From Caulobacter sp. X (lineage in GTDB: Bacteria > Pseudomonadota > Alphaproteobacteria > Caulobacterales > Caulobacteraceae), in assembly GCF_002742635.1 (NCBI RefSeq), contig NZ_PEGF01000003.1:124001-188000 (forward strand): DNA of 64,000 bases. The letters run 5' to 3'. Positions within the stretch are counted from its first letter, which is position 1; each line of letters starts with the position of its first letter. Under the pieces are notes generated by a model. That model did not search any database. It saw only the letters and a program-made list of their open reading frames with translations, and was not told the DNA's origin. Positions 8,818 to 15,864 of this stretch are shown in pieces. Made by a program: the position numbers and the translations under genes.

Positions 8818-9395
8818 GGCGAGCCTCGCGTTCCGTCCGGCCACACGGTGTGCTCATCATAGAGCACTTTGTCACGGTCGAGTTTGCCGATCTTCATCCC
8901 CGTGAGGTCCTGCCCGCGAAGATCGACGCCGGTCAGGTCGCTGTGAGCATAGAGGGTTTTGGCGTCAAAGCCGCCGATTTCGGCGAGCTTTCGCAGGTCC
9001 ACTTCGTCGGATCGAAGGATGGCCGCGATGCGGGATCCCCAGTCATCCTTGCCCGCCTTTGTTGAAGGCTCGGCGCGACGCGTGCGGCCGACGTTCCGCG
9101 AAGGTGAAGCGCGGCGAGACAACGCGGCATGTTCTAGCTCGTCGATCACCTTCCAGTGGCCAAAGAGCTGGCCGCCGTAAGGCAGGCGTCCATCCACCAG
9201 CTCGATTTCATGTTCGGCGACACCCGGGCCCTCTGACTCAACGCCAAAGAGCTGGAAGCGGACGTCTCCACGAACACCGACGGTCACCACGTTGTCGCGG
9301 GGACGCTGCACATAGGCGAAGGGACCGATAGCGGCGCCTTCGCCAAGGTCGGCTTTCCCGACGGGGTTTGTCAGCAAGAGAAAGAAGGAAATCAT
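8814..9395 (-). CDS. Hypothetical protein with a short pentapeptide-repeat-like tail (193 aa)
   Basis: It opens with a hydrophobic stretch (MISFFLLLTN), perhaps a signal or weak membrane anchor. The last third contains LTGVDLRGQDLTGMKIGKLD, which resembles pentapeptide repeats (A(D/N)LxG) but has only about three units. Pentapeptide proteins can mimic DNA, so an anti-defence role is conceivable, but the match is too short to claim. It is translationally coupled to the small membrane protein downstream and preceded by the regional purine-rich leader. Confidence 0.55.
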   Translation of the reverse strand: MISFFLLLTNPVGKADLGEGAAIGPFAYVQRPRDNVVTVGVRGDVRFQLFGVESEGPGVAEHEIELVDGRLPYGGQLFGHWKVIDELEHAALSRRASPSRNVGRTRRAEPSTKAGKDDWGSRIAAILRSDEVDLRKLAEIGGFDAKTLYAHSDLTGVDLRGQDLTGMKIGKLDRDKVLYDEHTVWPDGTRGSP

Positions 9396-9430
9396 AGGTG
9401 GCCCCTTTCAGGCTCGATCGGTCACCCGAT

Positions 9431-9452
9431 CCGCCCTCCCTCCCCGCCTTTC
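9431..9452 (-). promoter_or_regulatory. Purine-rich leader ahead of the 193-aa gene
   Basis: The reverse strand reads GAAAGGCGGGGAGGGAGGGC followed by GG. It lies 36 bases before the start at 9395, after a candidate hairpin at 9475-9500. It belongs to the six-copy leader set. Confidence 0.45.
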
Positions 9453-9474
9453 ATCACCCGCCCCGTGAAATGAT

Positions 9475-9500
9475 CGGCGTGAGAGCGCCTGGCGACGCCG
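9475..9500 (-). terminator. Candidate hairpin after the 212-aa gene
   Basis: CGGCGT at 9475-9480 pairs with ACGCCG at 9495-9500 around a 14-base loop, nine bases after the stop at 9509. There is no clear U-tract, so termination is uncertain, but its position matches the hairpins in the neighbouring gaps. Confidence 0.4.
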
Positions 9501-9508
9501 TTCTTGGA

Positions 9509-10147
9509 TCAGACCCGCCGGCGGACGCCGGACCACCCAAAGTCGGGGTCTTGAGGGTCGAGATGGGCTGGTAAGCCGCTCGGGAGATAGGCCGCCAGGT
9601 TGGCGAGCGCCTCCACGCGCCCCAGGATCTTCAGGCGCTTGGCGGCGTCCAGGGCGGCCTCCTCGAGGGGAGCGGTCCACCACAGAACATCGCCGCCGCA
9701 GCGTTCGGTCACGATGGGATTGGACCATCCGGCCTGCATCCAGCTGTCGAGGCCGTCCTGCACGGCCGAAAGCCACGCCCGGGCCTTCGGGCTGTCGGGG
9801 CCTTGCAGGGTGAAGGCGAAGGCCGGTCGCAGCGCCCCCACCTTGCCGGTCTGTACGAGCTGGTAGGCGACCGCTTCAGGCGGGAGGCCATACAGGCTGA
9901 CGAAAGCAGCAAGGTGGAGCCGTGCGATGTCCTCGAGCACCGTTCGCGTGGCGATGTCGTCATCGCCCGAGGGTTTGGGGATGCGCGCCTGCAGTGGCGC
10001 GGGCGGCATGAGGACGCAAGTCGTGGTGGTCAGAAGGGGGCTGGTCTGGCGCATGGCGGTGGAACCTTCAGGCAAGGGCTGGCGATGGGCGCCATAAGCC
10101 GCGAACCGATGACGGAACGCGGGCGAGTAGGTCGGGGCCGGGGTCAT
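9509..10147 (-). CDS. Hypothetical protein (212 aa)
   Basis: It starts at 10147, where the ATG overlaps the stop of the 65-aa gene (ATGA). The first 65 residues are low in structure; the rest (about 66-212) has a helical, Ala/Leu-rich pattern with WLSAVQDGLDSWMQAGW and CGGDVLWWTAP, suggesting a folded domain. No family is recognised. It is the last gene of a three-gene overlapping unit with the Toprim protein, so a role around plasmid DNA metabolism is plausible by position only. An internal ATG at 10054 is an alternative start. Confidence 0.55.
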   Translation of the reverse strand: MTPAPTYSPAFRHRFAAYGAHRQPLPEGSTAMRQTSPLLTTTTCVLMPPAPLQARIPKPSGDDDIATRTVLEDIARLHLAAFVSLYGLPPEAVAYQLVQTGKVGALRPAFAFTLQGPDSPKARAWLSAVQDGLDSWMQAGWSNPIVTERCGGDVLWWTAPLEEAALDAAKRLKILGRVEALANLAAYLPSGLPAHLDPQDPDFGWSGVRRRV

Positions 10148-10341
10148 GGCGGAGCCTGGCCCCAGCCGGCGCCGCGAACGATGCGAGTGGCGACTTCAAG
10201 AACCTGGGCCGCAGACGGGTCGGCGTTGGCCATGGCTCTTCGAAAGCCGTCTTCTCCACCCGGGTGCTTGCGCGTCCAAAGGCCTTGGGCGACGGCGGCG
10301 GCGTCGGGACCAAAGGGCGGCCGGTGACGCCGCGCGCTCAC
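10144..10341 (-). CDS. Small hypothetical protein (65 aa), GTG start
   Basis: A GTG at 10341 overlaps the stop of the Toprim gene (GTGA), and the stop at 10144 overlaps the next ATG, so the frame is locked between two coupled neighbours. The C-terminal half resembles a short helical domain (GFRRAMANADPSAAQVLEVA). No family is recognised. The double overlap is the main support that it is translated. Confidence 0.5.
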   Translation of the reverse strand: MSARRHRPPFGPDAAAVAQGLWTRKHPGGEDGFRRAMANADPSAAQVLEVATRIVRGAGWGQAPP

Positions 10342-11303
10342 GCGGTGTTGTCCGCTTGCGCCGAGGCCTCGATCGCAGCGCGGAGCGCTTGCAGGGCTTC
10401 TCGCCGGCCCCAGGTGTCGAAGTCGTCGAAATCGACCGGCGGCGCCACGATCTCCGTCGCGACCCTGTGTCGGCGGAAGGTGGCCGCGAGGATCCTGGCT
10501 GACCGTTCGCCGTCCGGGCCATTGTCTCGCGCGATGACCGCGCGCTTGAGGCCAGGCGGCGGCGCGAAGAACCGCATGTTTCGGGTGCAGAGCAAGGCGC
10601 GCGACGGCAGCTTGAAGCGCTTGCGGGCGTGAAGCGTCGTGAAGGCGCCTTCGGCGAACAGCATCTCCTCGGCGATGGGGTCGATATGGACCGAGCAATG
10701 GGCTTCCGGATCGAACACGCCGATGTTCTTGCGCGACAGACGCAGGCCGTGGTCGCGGCGGCCGCCCAGGGTGAGGTAGGTGATTTCGATGGCCGAGAGG
10801 TCACCGCTGGGCAGTCGGATGGCCGTCAACAGCGCCGGTCTTGTGAAGTTGGCGCTGGGCCTGAACACCGACACCGGCGTCTCGCCGAGGAAGCGAAACG
10901 AGTGGGACGGCAGCTTGTCGGTGATCGCGCGCGCGTGAGCATAGCGTTCGGCGAGCGTTCGGCTGACATCTCGGGCTTGGTTCCAGAGTTCCATCGCCCG
11001 CGCTCGCCGAGCCGCGTCATCGGGGGTCTCCGGCAAAGGCTTGGAGGACACCGAACTATAGCCGGTTGGCCGACCGTCGGCGTCGATCAGATGCTTGGCC
11101 CGCAGGAGCGCGAGGACCTCACGCCAGGAGACGTGCTTTTTGGTGCTGTAGCAGTTGACGAGGATGCGGCCGTCGTCCCGCAGGCCCAGGGAGACGGAGC
11201 GATCATCCTTGGAATGGCCCGGGGCGGGGATATTGGCCTGACGGCCGTTCCGGAAGAGGTCGCCCTTCATGGTCCTGGCGATGTGCGCAAGCGGTCCTGC
11301 CAT
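10338..11303 (-). CDS. Toprim-domain DNA primase/helicase-like protein
   Basis: 321 aa. The N-terminal 100 residues match the start of plasmid/phage Toprim proteins (a zinc-finger-less variant): CPGHSKDDRSVSL-type sequence appears here as PAPGHSKDDRSVSLGL, then SWREVLALLRAKHLI. The C-terminal half has a Toprim-like segment with RAVIARDNGPDGERSA (acidic DNG-x-DG) and VDFDDFDTWGRREAL. Such proteins are related to P4-type primases and may prime replication of transferred single strands. No helicase domain is present. It heads a three-gene overlapping unit and is preceded by a purine-rich leader. Confidence 0.75.
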   Translation of the reverse strand: MAGPLAHIARTMKGDLFRNGRQANIPAPGHSKDDRSVSLGLRDDGRILVNCYSTKKHVSWREVLALLRAKHLIDADGRPTGYSSVSSKPLPETPDDAARRARAMELWNQARDVSRTLAERYAHARAITDKLPSHSFRFLGETPVSVFRPSANFTRPALLTAIRLPSGDLSAIEITYLTLGGRRDHGLRLSRKNIGVFDPEAHCSVHIDPIAEEMLFAEGAFTTLHARKRFKLPSRALLCTRNMRFFAPPPGLKRAVIARDNGPDGERSARILAATFRRHRVATEIVAPPVDFDDFDTWGRREALQALRAAIEASAQADNTA

Positions 11304-11360
11304 GGTCAGCTCCTGGTACGATCTGGCGCGGATCCTCTCCGCGCGGCTTCACCCCCAGAC

Positions 11361-11380
11361 CGCCCTCCCCCCTTCCTCCG
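11361..11380 (-). promoter_or_regulatory. Purine-rich leader ahead of the Toprim gene
   Basis: The reverse strand reads CGGAGGAAGGGGGGAGGGCG, 57 bases before the start at 11303. It directly abuts the stop of the S1/P1 nuclease gene, with no hairpin between. It is the last copy of the regional leader. Confidence 0.4.
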
Positions 11381-12259
11381 CTAGTCCAGGACAGCGTTGA
11401 GAACGGCGGCCAAGCGAACGCCCGCCTTCTGGATCTGTTGCCCCGCCACGGCCCGCGCGCGTTCTTCGTAGGCGGGCGACAGGCGGGTCACTGATCGTGA
11501 TCTGGCGCAGGCGTTTGGTCCGCCGTACCGGTAGGCGATCTCGACGGCCAAGGTATGGCTCTCGGCGATCCAGCTTGAGGTCTTCGCGCCTGACCAGGCC
11601 CTGGCTTGGCTGGGCGTGATCTGGGCATTCAGCGTTTTGGCCAGGGCCTTGGGATTTCGGGCGAGATCCGTAACGACCGTGGTGTCCCAGTAGCCGTGGA
11701 GGCTGGTGTCGCGACCGCTCACGGTCTCGATCCGTTCGGCGTTTCCGCCGGCGTCGTGGCAGCTGGAGGCGGCGTGAAGGGGTTGGTGGGCCTCGCCTAC
11801 GAAATGGGTGAGGTAACGCAGCGCGAGGCCCCGCTCCCGATCCGACTGGCGGGGATCGGAAAGCGTTCTGATGAAATCGTCGATCTTGGTTAGGAGACAG
11901 GCTCCCTGGCCGGTCGTGCTGACCCGGCCGGCTTCGAAGGGAACCTGTGGGCAGGCGGCCGCCACGTCCTCGGCGCCGACCTCGAGATTGACATAGTGCC
12001 ACGAGGCGGTGAGCGCGCGGGCTTCAGCGCTGCTGTCGCGCATCACGTCCGCCCACACGGCAGCGTCCTCGAACGTGGGGCCGACAAGCCCCGTGTCGGT
12101 GGCGGCCAGAAGCTGCTCGGCTTTGCGAAGCGCCTTTGGCGACATGCGCGCGGCGGCGATGTCAGCGATGGCCCGGTGTGCGTTGCCGCCCCAGGCGAAT
12201 GCGCCGCTCGGCGCGCCGATCACGAGCGCCATCGACGTCAGGACGGCGGCGGCTTTCAT
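11381..12259 (-). CDS. Secreted S1/P1-type nuclease
   Basis: 292 aa with a cleavable signal peptide (MKAAAVLTSMALVIGAPSGA) ending before W23. In S1/P1 enzymes the mature N-terminal Trp binds zinc. Further metal ligands are visible: H28, D65-D71 region, H152 and H158 in HFVGEAHQPLH, D169 in CHDAGGN and LHGYWD at 187-192. These enzymes cut single-stranded nucleic acids in the periplasm or outside the cell. Such a gene is unusual on a conjugative plasmid. Its start overlaps a small membrane gene (ATGA), so it is the third gene of a leftward operon headed by the operator at 12814-12833. Confidence 0.9.
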   Translation of the reverse strand: MKAAAVLTSMALVIGAPSGAFAWGGNAHRAIADIAAARMSPKALRKAEQLLAATDTGLVGPTFEDAAVWADVMRDSSAEARALTASWHYVNLEVGAEDVAAACPQVPFEAGRVSTTGQGACLLTKIDDFIRTLSDPRQSDRERGLALRYLTHFVGEAHQPLHAASSCHDAGGNAERIETVSGRDTSLHGYWDTTVVTDLARNPKALAKTLNAQITPSQARAWSGAKTSSWIAESHTLAVEIAYRYGGPNACARSRSVTRLSPAYEERARAVAGQQIQKAGVRLAAVLNAVLD

Positions 12260-12444
12260 TCGGCGAGTTCGGCCAGCGCGGCGAGGACCTCGGCGCGATC
12301 GGCCTCGGGGTCGATCGGCTCGGCTGGCGTTGTCTGGGGATCTCGGATCTGAAAGCCCACCAAGACCGACAAGGCGATCATGGCCGAACAGCCGATCGTG
12401 AAGAGCGCCATGGGCGTATAGTGCAGGGTCTCGAAGGAGATCAT
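12256..12444 (-). CDS. Small single-span membrane protein (62 aa)
   Basis: One membrane span at about residues 12-32 (ALFTIGCSAMIALSVLVGF) followed by an acidic C-terminal tail. Its stop overlaps the ATG of the S1/P1 nuclease and it starts eight bases after the upstream membrane gene's stop. No family is recognised. The operon context ties it to the secreted nuclease, perhaps in export or anchoring; that is inference. Confidence 0.65.
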   Translation of the reverse strand: MISFETLHYTPMALFTIGCSAMIALSVLVGFQIRDPQTTPAEPIDPEADRAEVLAALAELAE

Positions 12445-12451
12445 CGCGACC

Positions 12452-12772
12452 TCACCAGTGATAGAGGCGCCAGAGCCTCACGAAGTACCAGAAGCAGGCC
12501 AGGACGCAGCCGAAGCCGCAAAGTCCGGCGGCCAGGAGAAGTGGCCGATAGCCCGTGAGGGTCGAAGCCTCTTCGAAGAGGATGCCGAGAGCCATGGCCG
12601 CCGCCGCGGTGATCACCGGCGCGCGTTCGCTGCTCGGCAGCCATGGGGGGTGTTCTTTGGCGAGGCTCTTGGCCTGCGCCTCCCGTATGACGCGCAGCGC
12701 AGGAGAGCCCTGGTTGGGGACGCGGCTCGCCGGCTTAGCGTTTTCGAGGGGCTTTTCGCTGATCTGGGTCAT
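12452..12772 (-). CDS. Two-span membrane protein (106 aa), first gene of the nuclease operon
   Basis: It starts at the ATG at 12772 with GGAG eight bases upstream. The first 55 residues are soluble and basic; two membrane spans follow (about 55-75 and 80-100), ending in the aromatic tail WYFVRLWRLYHW. No family is recognised. It is the first gene downstream of the 20-bp operator palindrome on this side and is divergent from the gene at 12846. Confidence 0.65.
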   Translation of the reverse strand: MTQISEKPLENAKPASRVPNQGSPALRVIREAQAKSLAKEHPPWLPSSERAPVITAAAAMALGILFEEASTLTGYRPLLLAAGLCGFGCVLACFWYFVRLWRLYHW

Positions 12773-12813
12773 GGCCGCATCTCCCGAGCGCATATTGGCT
12801 AAGGACGGCCATT

Positions 12814-12833
12814 AGTGCAAGGTACCTTGCACT
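12814..12833. promoter_or_regulatory. 20-bp palindromic operator, copy 1 (perfect)
   Basis: AGTGCAAGGTACCTTGCACT, a perfect palindrome, lies between two divergent membrane genes (starts 12772 and 12846). On the reverse strand TTGCAC is followed 18 bases later by AATATG, a possible promoter. It is one of six copies in intergenic regions of this window. Confidence 0.8.
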
Positions 12834-12845
12834 TTGGAATGAGAC

Positions 12846-13094
12846 GTGATCGACCGGATCAAACACCGTCTGCCCTTCTCGGCGCGAGACTATCGGCGGC
12901 TCGCGGCCGTCAGCTTGACGGGAAAGGGCTTTGCGATCGGCGCGAGCGGTTGGCTCGTGGCGAGGGGCGGCGAGTTCGCGATCCTGATCCTGCCAAGCGC
13001 CCTTTATTGGGTGGTCATGGCCTGTTTGATCACCTGGACCTGGAACCATCGGACGCGGCGGCGCGACGAAAAGCCCCCTCGGCAAGGAGTCTAG
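12846..13094 (+). CDS. Two-span membrane protein (82 aa), GTG start
   Basis: The GTG at 12846 lies 12 bases after the operator. A basic N-terminus (IDRIKHRLPFSARDYRRL) precedes two hydrophobic segments at about 28-40 and 45-62; the tail is very basic (RTRRRDEKPPR). The size and layout recall VirB3/TraL-like small inner-membrane proteins, but no signature is seen. It is followed after one base by a second small membrane gene. Confidence 0.55.
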   Translation: MIDRIKHRLPFSARDYRRLAAVSLTGKGFAIGASGWLVARGGEFAILILPSALYWVVMACLITWTWNHRTRRRDEKPPRQGV

Positions 13095-13095
13095 A

Positions 13096-13344
13096 ATGAA
13101 TGTCGTGATGCGGCGCTTCTGCGCCACGGGCGCGGCGGCGGGCCTGGTGCTCGCTCTTCAGTCGCGGGAAGCCCCATTCGTCGGCTCGCTGGGCGTCGCG
13201 GCCGTCTTGATGAGCCTGTTGCTCTTTGGCCTCGTGACCCTGGCGGCCCATCAGGCCCGCATCCATCTGGCCCTGACGACGGCGCGCAAGGCAAATGCCC
13301 CACGGCATAAAAATAGCGGCGACACTGGCGAGTGTCGCCGCTGA
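13096..13344 (+). CDS. Two-span membrane protein (82 aa)
   Basis: It starts at 13096 with AAGGAG about seven bases upstream, one base after the previous stop. Two spans lie at about 10-20 and 29-52. The last codons (NSGDTGECRR) are encoded by the hairpin that terminates the convergent pilin transcript, so the tail may be shaped by that constraint. No family is recognised. Confidence 0.6.
   Translation: MNVVMRRFCATGAAAGLVLALQSREAPFVGSLGVAAVLMSLLLFGLVTLAAHQARIHLALTTARKANAPRHKNSGDTGECRR
13306..13342 (-). terminator. Rho-independent terminator of the second pilin gene
   Basis: Twelve-bp arms AGCGGCGACACT (13315-13326) and AGTGTCGCCGCT (13331-13342) close a GGCG loop. On the reverse strand the stem is followed by ATTTTTATG. 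It lies 25 bases after the pilin stop at 13367 and overlaps the 3' end of the convergent gene. Confidence 0.88.
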
Positions 13345-13366
13345 GGTAGGAACCCGTAGAGCGCGC

Positions 13367-13684
13367 TTAGAGAATGGCGGTCGCCAGTCCGCTGGTGATG
13401 GTCGCGCCGGTTGCGGCCGTCAGACCGATGCCCAAGGCTCCGCCGATCATCTTCCAGTCGAACTTCAAAACCATGCCCACGAGAGCGCCGGAGATGCCGG
13501 CGACGGCGGCGAGCTTGCCAAGGGAGCCTTGGGTCCAGCCGGTGATCTTCGTGACGGCGGGGGTAAAGGTGGCGTCGGTGCCGGCATAGGCGATCGCGGT
13601 GAGAAGGACGGCGGCGATCGAGGCCAGAAGGAGAAGTTCGAGACCGTGGCGGGCGCTGCGAACCCTCGGAAGTGCGGTTTGCAT
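13367..13684 (-). CDS. Second conjugative pilin, paralogue of TraA
   Basis: 105 aa from the ATG at 13684, which has GGAG six bases upstream. A basic hydrophobic leader ends in AYA-GTD. The predicted mature 71 residues match the mature TraA at 35862-36182 at 56 of 71 positions by hand alignment, including an identical run through FDWKMIGGALGIGLTAATG. F-type pilins are inserted in the inner membrane and assembled into the conjugative pilus. It has its own operator upstream (13816-13835) and its own terminator. A second pilin outside the tra operon is unusual and could give alternative or mixed pili. Confidence 0.85.
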   Translation of the reverse strand: MQTALPRVRSARHGLELLLLASIAAVLLTAIAYAGTDATFTPAVTKITGWTQGSLGKLAAVAGISGALVGMVLKFDWKMIGGALGIGLTAATGATITSGLATAIL

Positions 13685-13815
13685 GTTGAGCTCCATGCTG
13701 GGGGGCGGGAGGAAGCGTGTCGGGCGGGCCAAGAGCGTCCAAAGGACCGAAGCGGCAATCGCGTCGGCGCCATGGTCGCCTCAACTCTCGGTTAATAAGC
13801 CCTACACCCCGCCGG

Positions 13816-13835
13816 AGTGCAAGATGGCTTGCACT
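13816..13835. promoter_or_regulatory. 20-bp palindromic operator, copy 2 (ahead of second pilin)
   Basis: AGTGCAAGATGGCTTGCACT, with both 8-bp arms intact and a changed centre, lies 131 bases before the second pilin start. On the reverse strand TTGCAC is followed 19 bases later by TATTAA, a candidate promoter within reach of the operator. Confidence 0.75.
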
Positions 13836-14118
13836 CGCCGGGAGGCCGGTCATCGCGCTTTTCGCCGAATGCTTCCGGGACTTGCCCAAGATTTCAGCGA
13901 CGACGAAGACGGCAAAGCTCTACAGCTCATCGAACTTAACGCGGGTTCCCATCGTCCGATAAGGCGCGCGGGCTCGCGCTAAGATACCGCAGGAATTGAC
14001 ATTTTGCGTTCTGAGCCTCCCAAGCGCAGCTTGACCGAACACTGAAACGCTACGGTGGCGCGCGGCTGCATTGGGCACAGTCTCTCTCGGGCCCAGATTT
14101 GGGCTTGGAGCGCCGAAA
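13836..14118. other. Divergent intergenic region without a supported gene
   Basis: About 280 bases between two operators, with the second pilin to the left and the eleven-gene operon to the right. No convincing ORF is seen. It contains an interrupted inverted repeat at 14089-14104 (GGGCCCA/TTGGGC) just ahead of operator copy 3. Confidence 0.5.
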
Positions 14119-14138
14119 AGTGCAAGGTACATTGCACT
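14105..14138 (+). promoter_or_regulatory. Promoter plus operator copy 3 of the membrane-protein operon
   Basis: TTGGAG (14105-14110), 17 bases, then TACATT (14128-14133) forms a plausible sigma-70 promoter. The -10 box lies in the centre of the palindrome AGTGCAAGGTACATTGCACT (14119-14138). A protein bound there would block RNA polymerase. The first gene starts 23 bases downstream. Confidence 0.7.
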
Positions 14139-14161
14139 CGAATTGGGCCCTTGGAGGCGTC

Positions 14162-14920
14162 ATGACGACGGTCGCTGTCGTAAAGCCTGCCCCGAAACTG
14201 CCTAGACTGCGTGTTCCCTGGATCAGTCTGTTTGGCCTGGCGGGCGTGGCGAGCCTTGTCCTCGCGTTTCAGGACAGCCGCCGTGAGTGGACGATATTGC
14301 TCTGGGCGCTTTCATCGCTCGCCACGACCTTTGGAGTGTTTGTGGGCCTGGCCGTATGTCACGGAAACGAAGAAGGAGAGAACTTCATACTCGGTGACGT
14401 CGGGATCGGCGTCGTGCTCGCATTGGGACTGTGGACGGTGCCGTTCGCGTCCGGCTTGGCGGCGACGGACTACGGCGAGAGGTTCGACGCCCTGCCGGCG
14501 GACCAAAGAGTCGCGGCGACTCTTTGGTGTCAGGTTCGCTACCTGGGCAAGGAGTATGAGGAGCCAGTGCGTGATTGCACCTACACGCTGACTGAGACGC
14601 CCTTTCGCCAATTCAAGCGGCTGCCCGCCGTCGTCGCCGATCCGGGCGCTCGAGGCGAGCTCTTTCGTCAGATTGAAGCCTACCTGGCGAGGCCGGTGAT
14701 GGCGGAAAAGGACGCCGTCGTGAAGGCGGACGTTCAAGAGAAGCTTGACGCCTTCCGACATGATCAAGCCGAGGCTCGCGCCCAGCGCGCGCTGATCGCC
14801 TCGTTGCCGCCTGCGCTTTATCGCGACGAGAACGGGTGCATCCGCTCGTTGGAAACCGGTGATCGGTCCGGCGCTTGCGTACGCCTGGCCGAGGACGCTG
14901 TGCGTGGCGGTGACAAGTGA
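14162..14920 (+). CDS. Membrane protein of unknown function (252 aa), first gene of an 11-gene operon
   Basis: The ATG at 14162 has GGAGG five bases upstream. Three hydrophobic segments lie in the first 100 residues (about 18-37, 45-65 and 78-98). A soluble, charged and helical C-terminal part follows, with Cys residues at about 122, 139, 233 and 244, perhaps disulfide-bonded if periplasmic. No family is recognised. The next gene overlaps its stop (GTGA). Expression is very likely controlled by the operator shared with the tra genes. Confidence 0.7.
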   Translation: MTTVAVVKPAPKLPRLRVPWISLFGLAGVASLVLAFQDSRREWTILLWALSSLATTFGVFVGLAVCHGNEEGENFILGDVGIGVVLALGLWTVPFASGLAATDYGERFDALPADQRVAATLWCQVRYLGKEYEEPVRDCTYTLTETPFRQFKRLPAVVADPGARGELFRQIEAYLARPVMAEKDAVVKADVQEKLDAFRHDQAEARAQRALIASLPPALYRDENGCIRSLETGDRSGACVRLAEDAVRGGDK

Positions 14921-15273
14921 CTAATGGCGCCGACCAAACCGCCGGCCAGCCCGACGCCGATGCCCATCGGGGACCGTGGACCCAAGGGTTTGATCACCGC
15001 GCGAGGATCCGAGATCGCGCCGGTCGTTTCGACGCCGCCCTGGGCGTCCTTGGCGCTGTGATGTTCATCGAAGGCCTAGCCTACCTCGCGACGCTGTTCG
15101 TCAAGATGCCACCCGGTCTGTCAGCCGGCCTGAACCGGCTCGAGGGCGTGCTGCTCTGGGTCGCCGGCATCATCGCCTTAGCCGCCATCGTGCTCGCCGC
15201 GCGCTTGCAAGAAGCGATCGTCGACCACGCCCAGGACATCGCTCGAGGGAAAAAGGATCCAGCCGATGTGTGA
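14917..15273 (+). CDS. Two-span membrane protein (118 aa), GTG start
   Basis: GTG overlaps the previous stop by four bases. A hydrophilic 40-residue N-terminus leads to two spans at about 41-62 and 78-97, then a charged helix. No family is recognised. It is part of the overlapping eleven-gene unit and its 3' end overlaps the next gene by eight bases. Confidence 0.6.
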   Translation: MTNGADQTAGQPDADAHRGPWTQGFDHRARIRDRAGRFDAALGVLGAVMFIEGLAYLATLFVKMPPGLSAGLNRLEGVLLWVAGIIALAAIVLAARLQEAIVDHAQDIARGKKDPADV

Positions 15274-15595
15274 CTGCTGCGATTGTTGCTGTCGTCGTCG
15301 AAACCAGGCGTGCCGCGGCCGGCCATCATCGGGGTTGGTCGATGAGGACGCGCTCGAAGGCTATGCGACGTGGCAGCGCGTGGTCATCGGCATCGCGGCG
15401 ATGGTGACGATGTTGAGTGTGATGTTGTTCTTCGCTCGGATGACCGAACTCATGTTCCTCGGTCCCCTGGCCGGCGAGAGCCACATTCCCACGCAGTGGA
15501 TCTTCCTGGGCAGCATCATCGTAGCGGCGCTCGTCTGGTCCCTCGGGCCTCTGCAGGCTGAACCAAATCGGATGTTTAAGGGGAGAAAAGGGTGA
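15266..15595 (+). CDS. Membrane protein with a cysteine-cluster N-terminus (109 aa)
   Basis: The protein begins MCDCCDCCCRRR, with six cysteines in the first nine residues followed by Arg. Two spans follow at about 40-60 and 77-92. Cytoplasmic Cys clusters next to a membrane can be lipid-modified or bind metal; neither is proven here. It overlaps the previous gene by eight bases and shares one base with the next start (TGATG). No family is recognised. Confidence 0.6.
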   Translation: MCDCCDCCCRRRNQACRGRPSSGLVDEDALEGYATWQRVVIGIAAMVTMLSVMLFFARMTELMFLGPLAGESHIPTQWIFLGSIIVAALVWSLGPLQAEPNRMFKGRKG

Positions 15596-15861
15596 TGGAT
15601 TTGATCCAACGCGCGTTCGACGGGGTCTTCTTCAACTATCCGGCCCACTATGTCGCTCTTGGCTATACGGTGATGTTCGCTGGTTCGGTTTTCGCCCTGG
15701 CCAGGCTTGGTCCCCTGGCCGTGGTCGGTGAGCTCTACAAGGATCGTCCGATCGCCACGATCGCCTTGACGCTAGCGTCGCCGTTCTTCGTGGCCTGGTT
15801 CAGTCTCTTGGCCATGCGGGGCATGAGCGCTGCCATAGGCCAGGCCGTCCCGGGTTTGTGA
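15595..15861 (+). CDS. Two-span membrane protein (88 aa)
   Basis: It starts at the ATG at 15595, coupled to the previous stop as TGATG. Hydrophobic segments lie at about 17-42 and 50-75, with little outside the membrane. No family is recognised. Its overlap and size match the other members of this unit. Confidence 0.6.
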   Translation: MDLIQRAFDGVFFNYPAHYVALGYTVMFAGSVFALARLGPLAVVGELYKDRPIATIALTLASPFFVAWFSLLAMRGMSAAIGQAVPGL

Positions 15862-15864
15862 GCC

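Noticed and set aside
10144..10698. Longer version of the 65-aa gene
   Set aside because: Its upstream part overlaps the Toprim gene in another frame; only the segment after the GTG at 10341 is supported.
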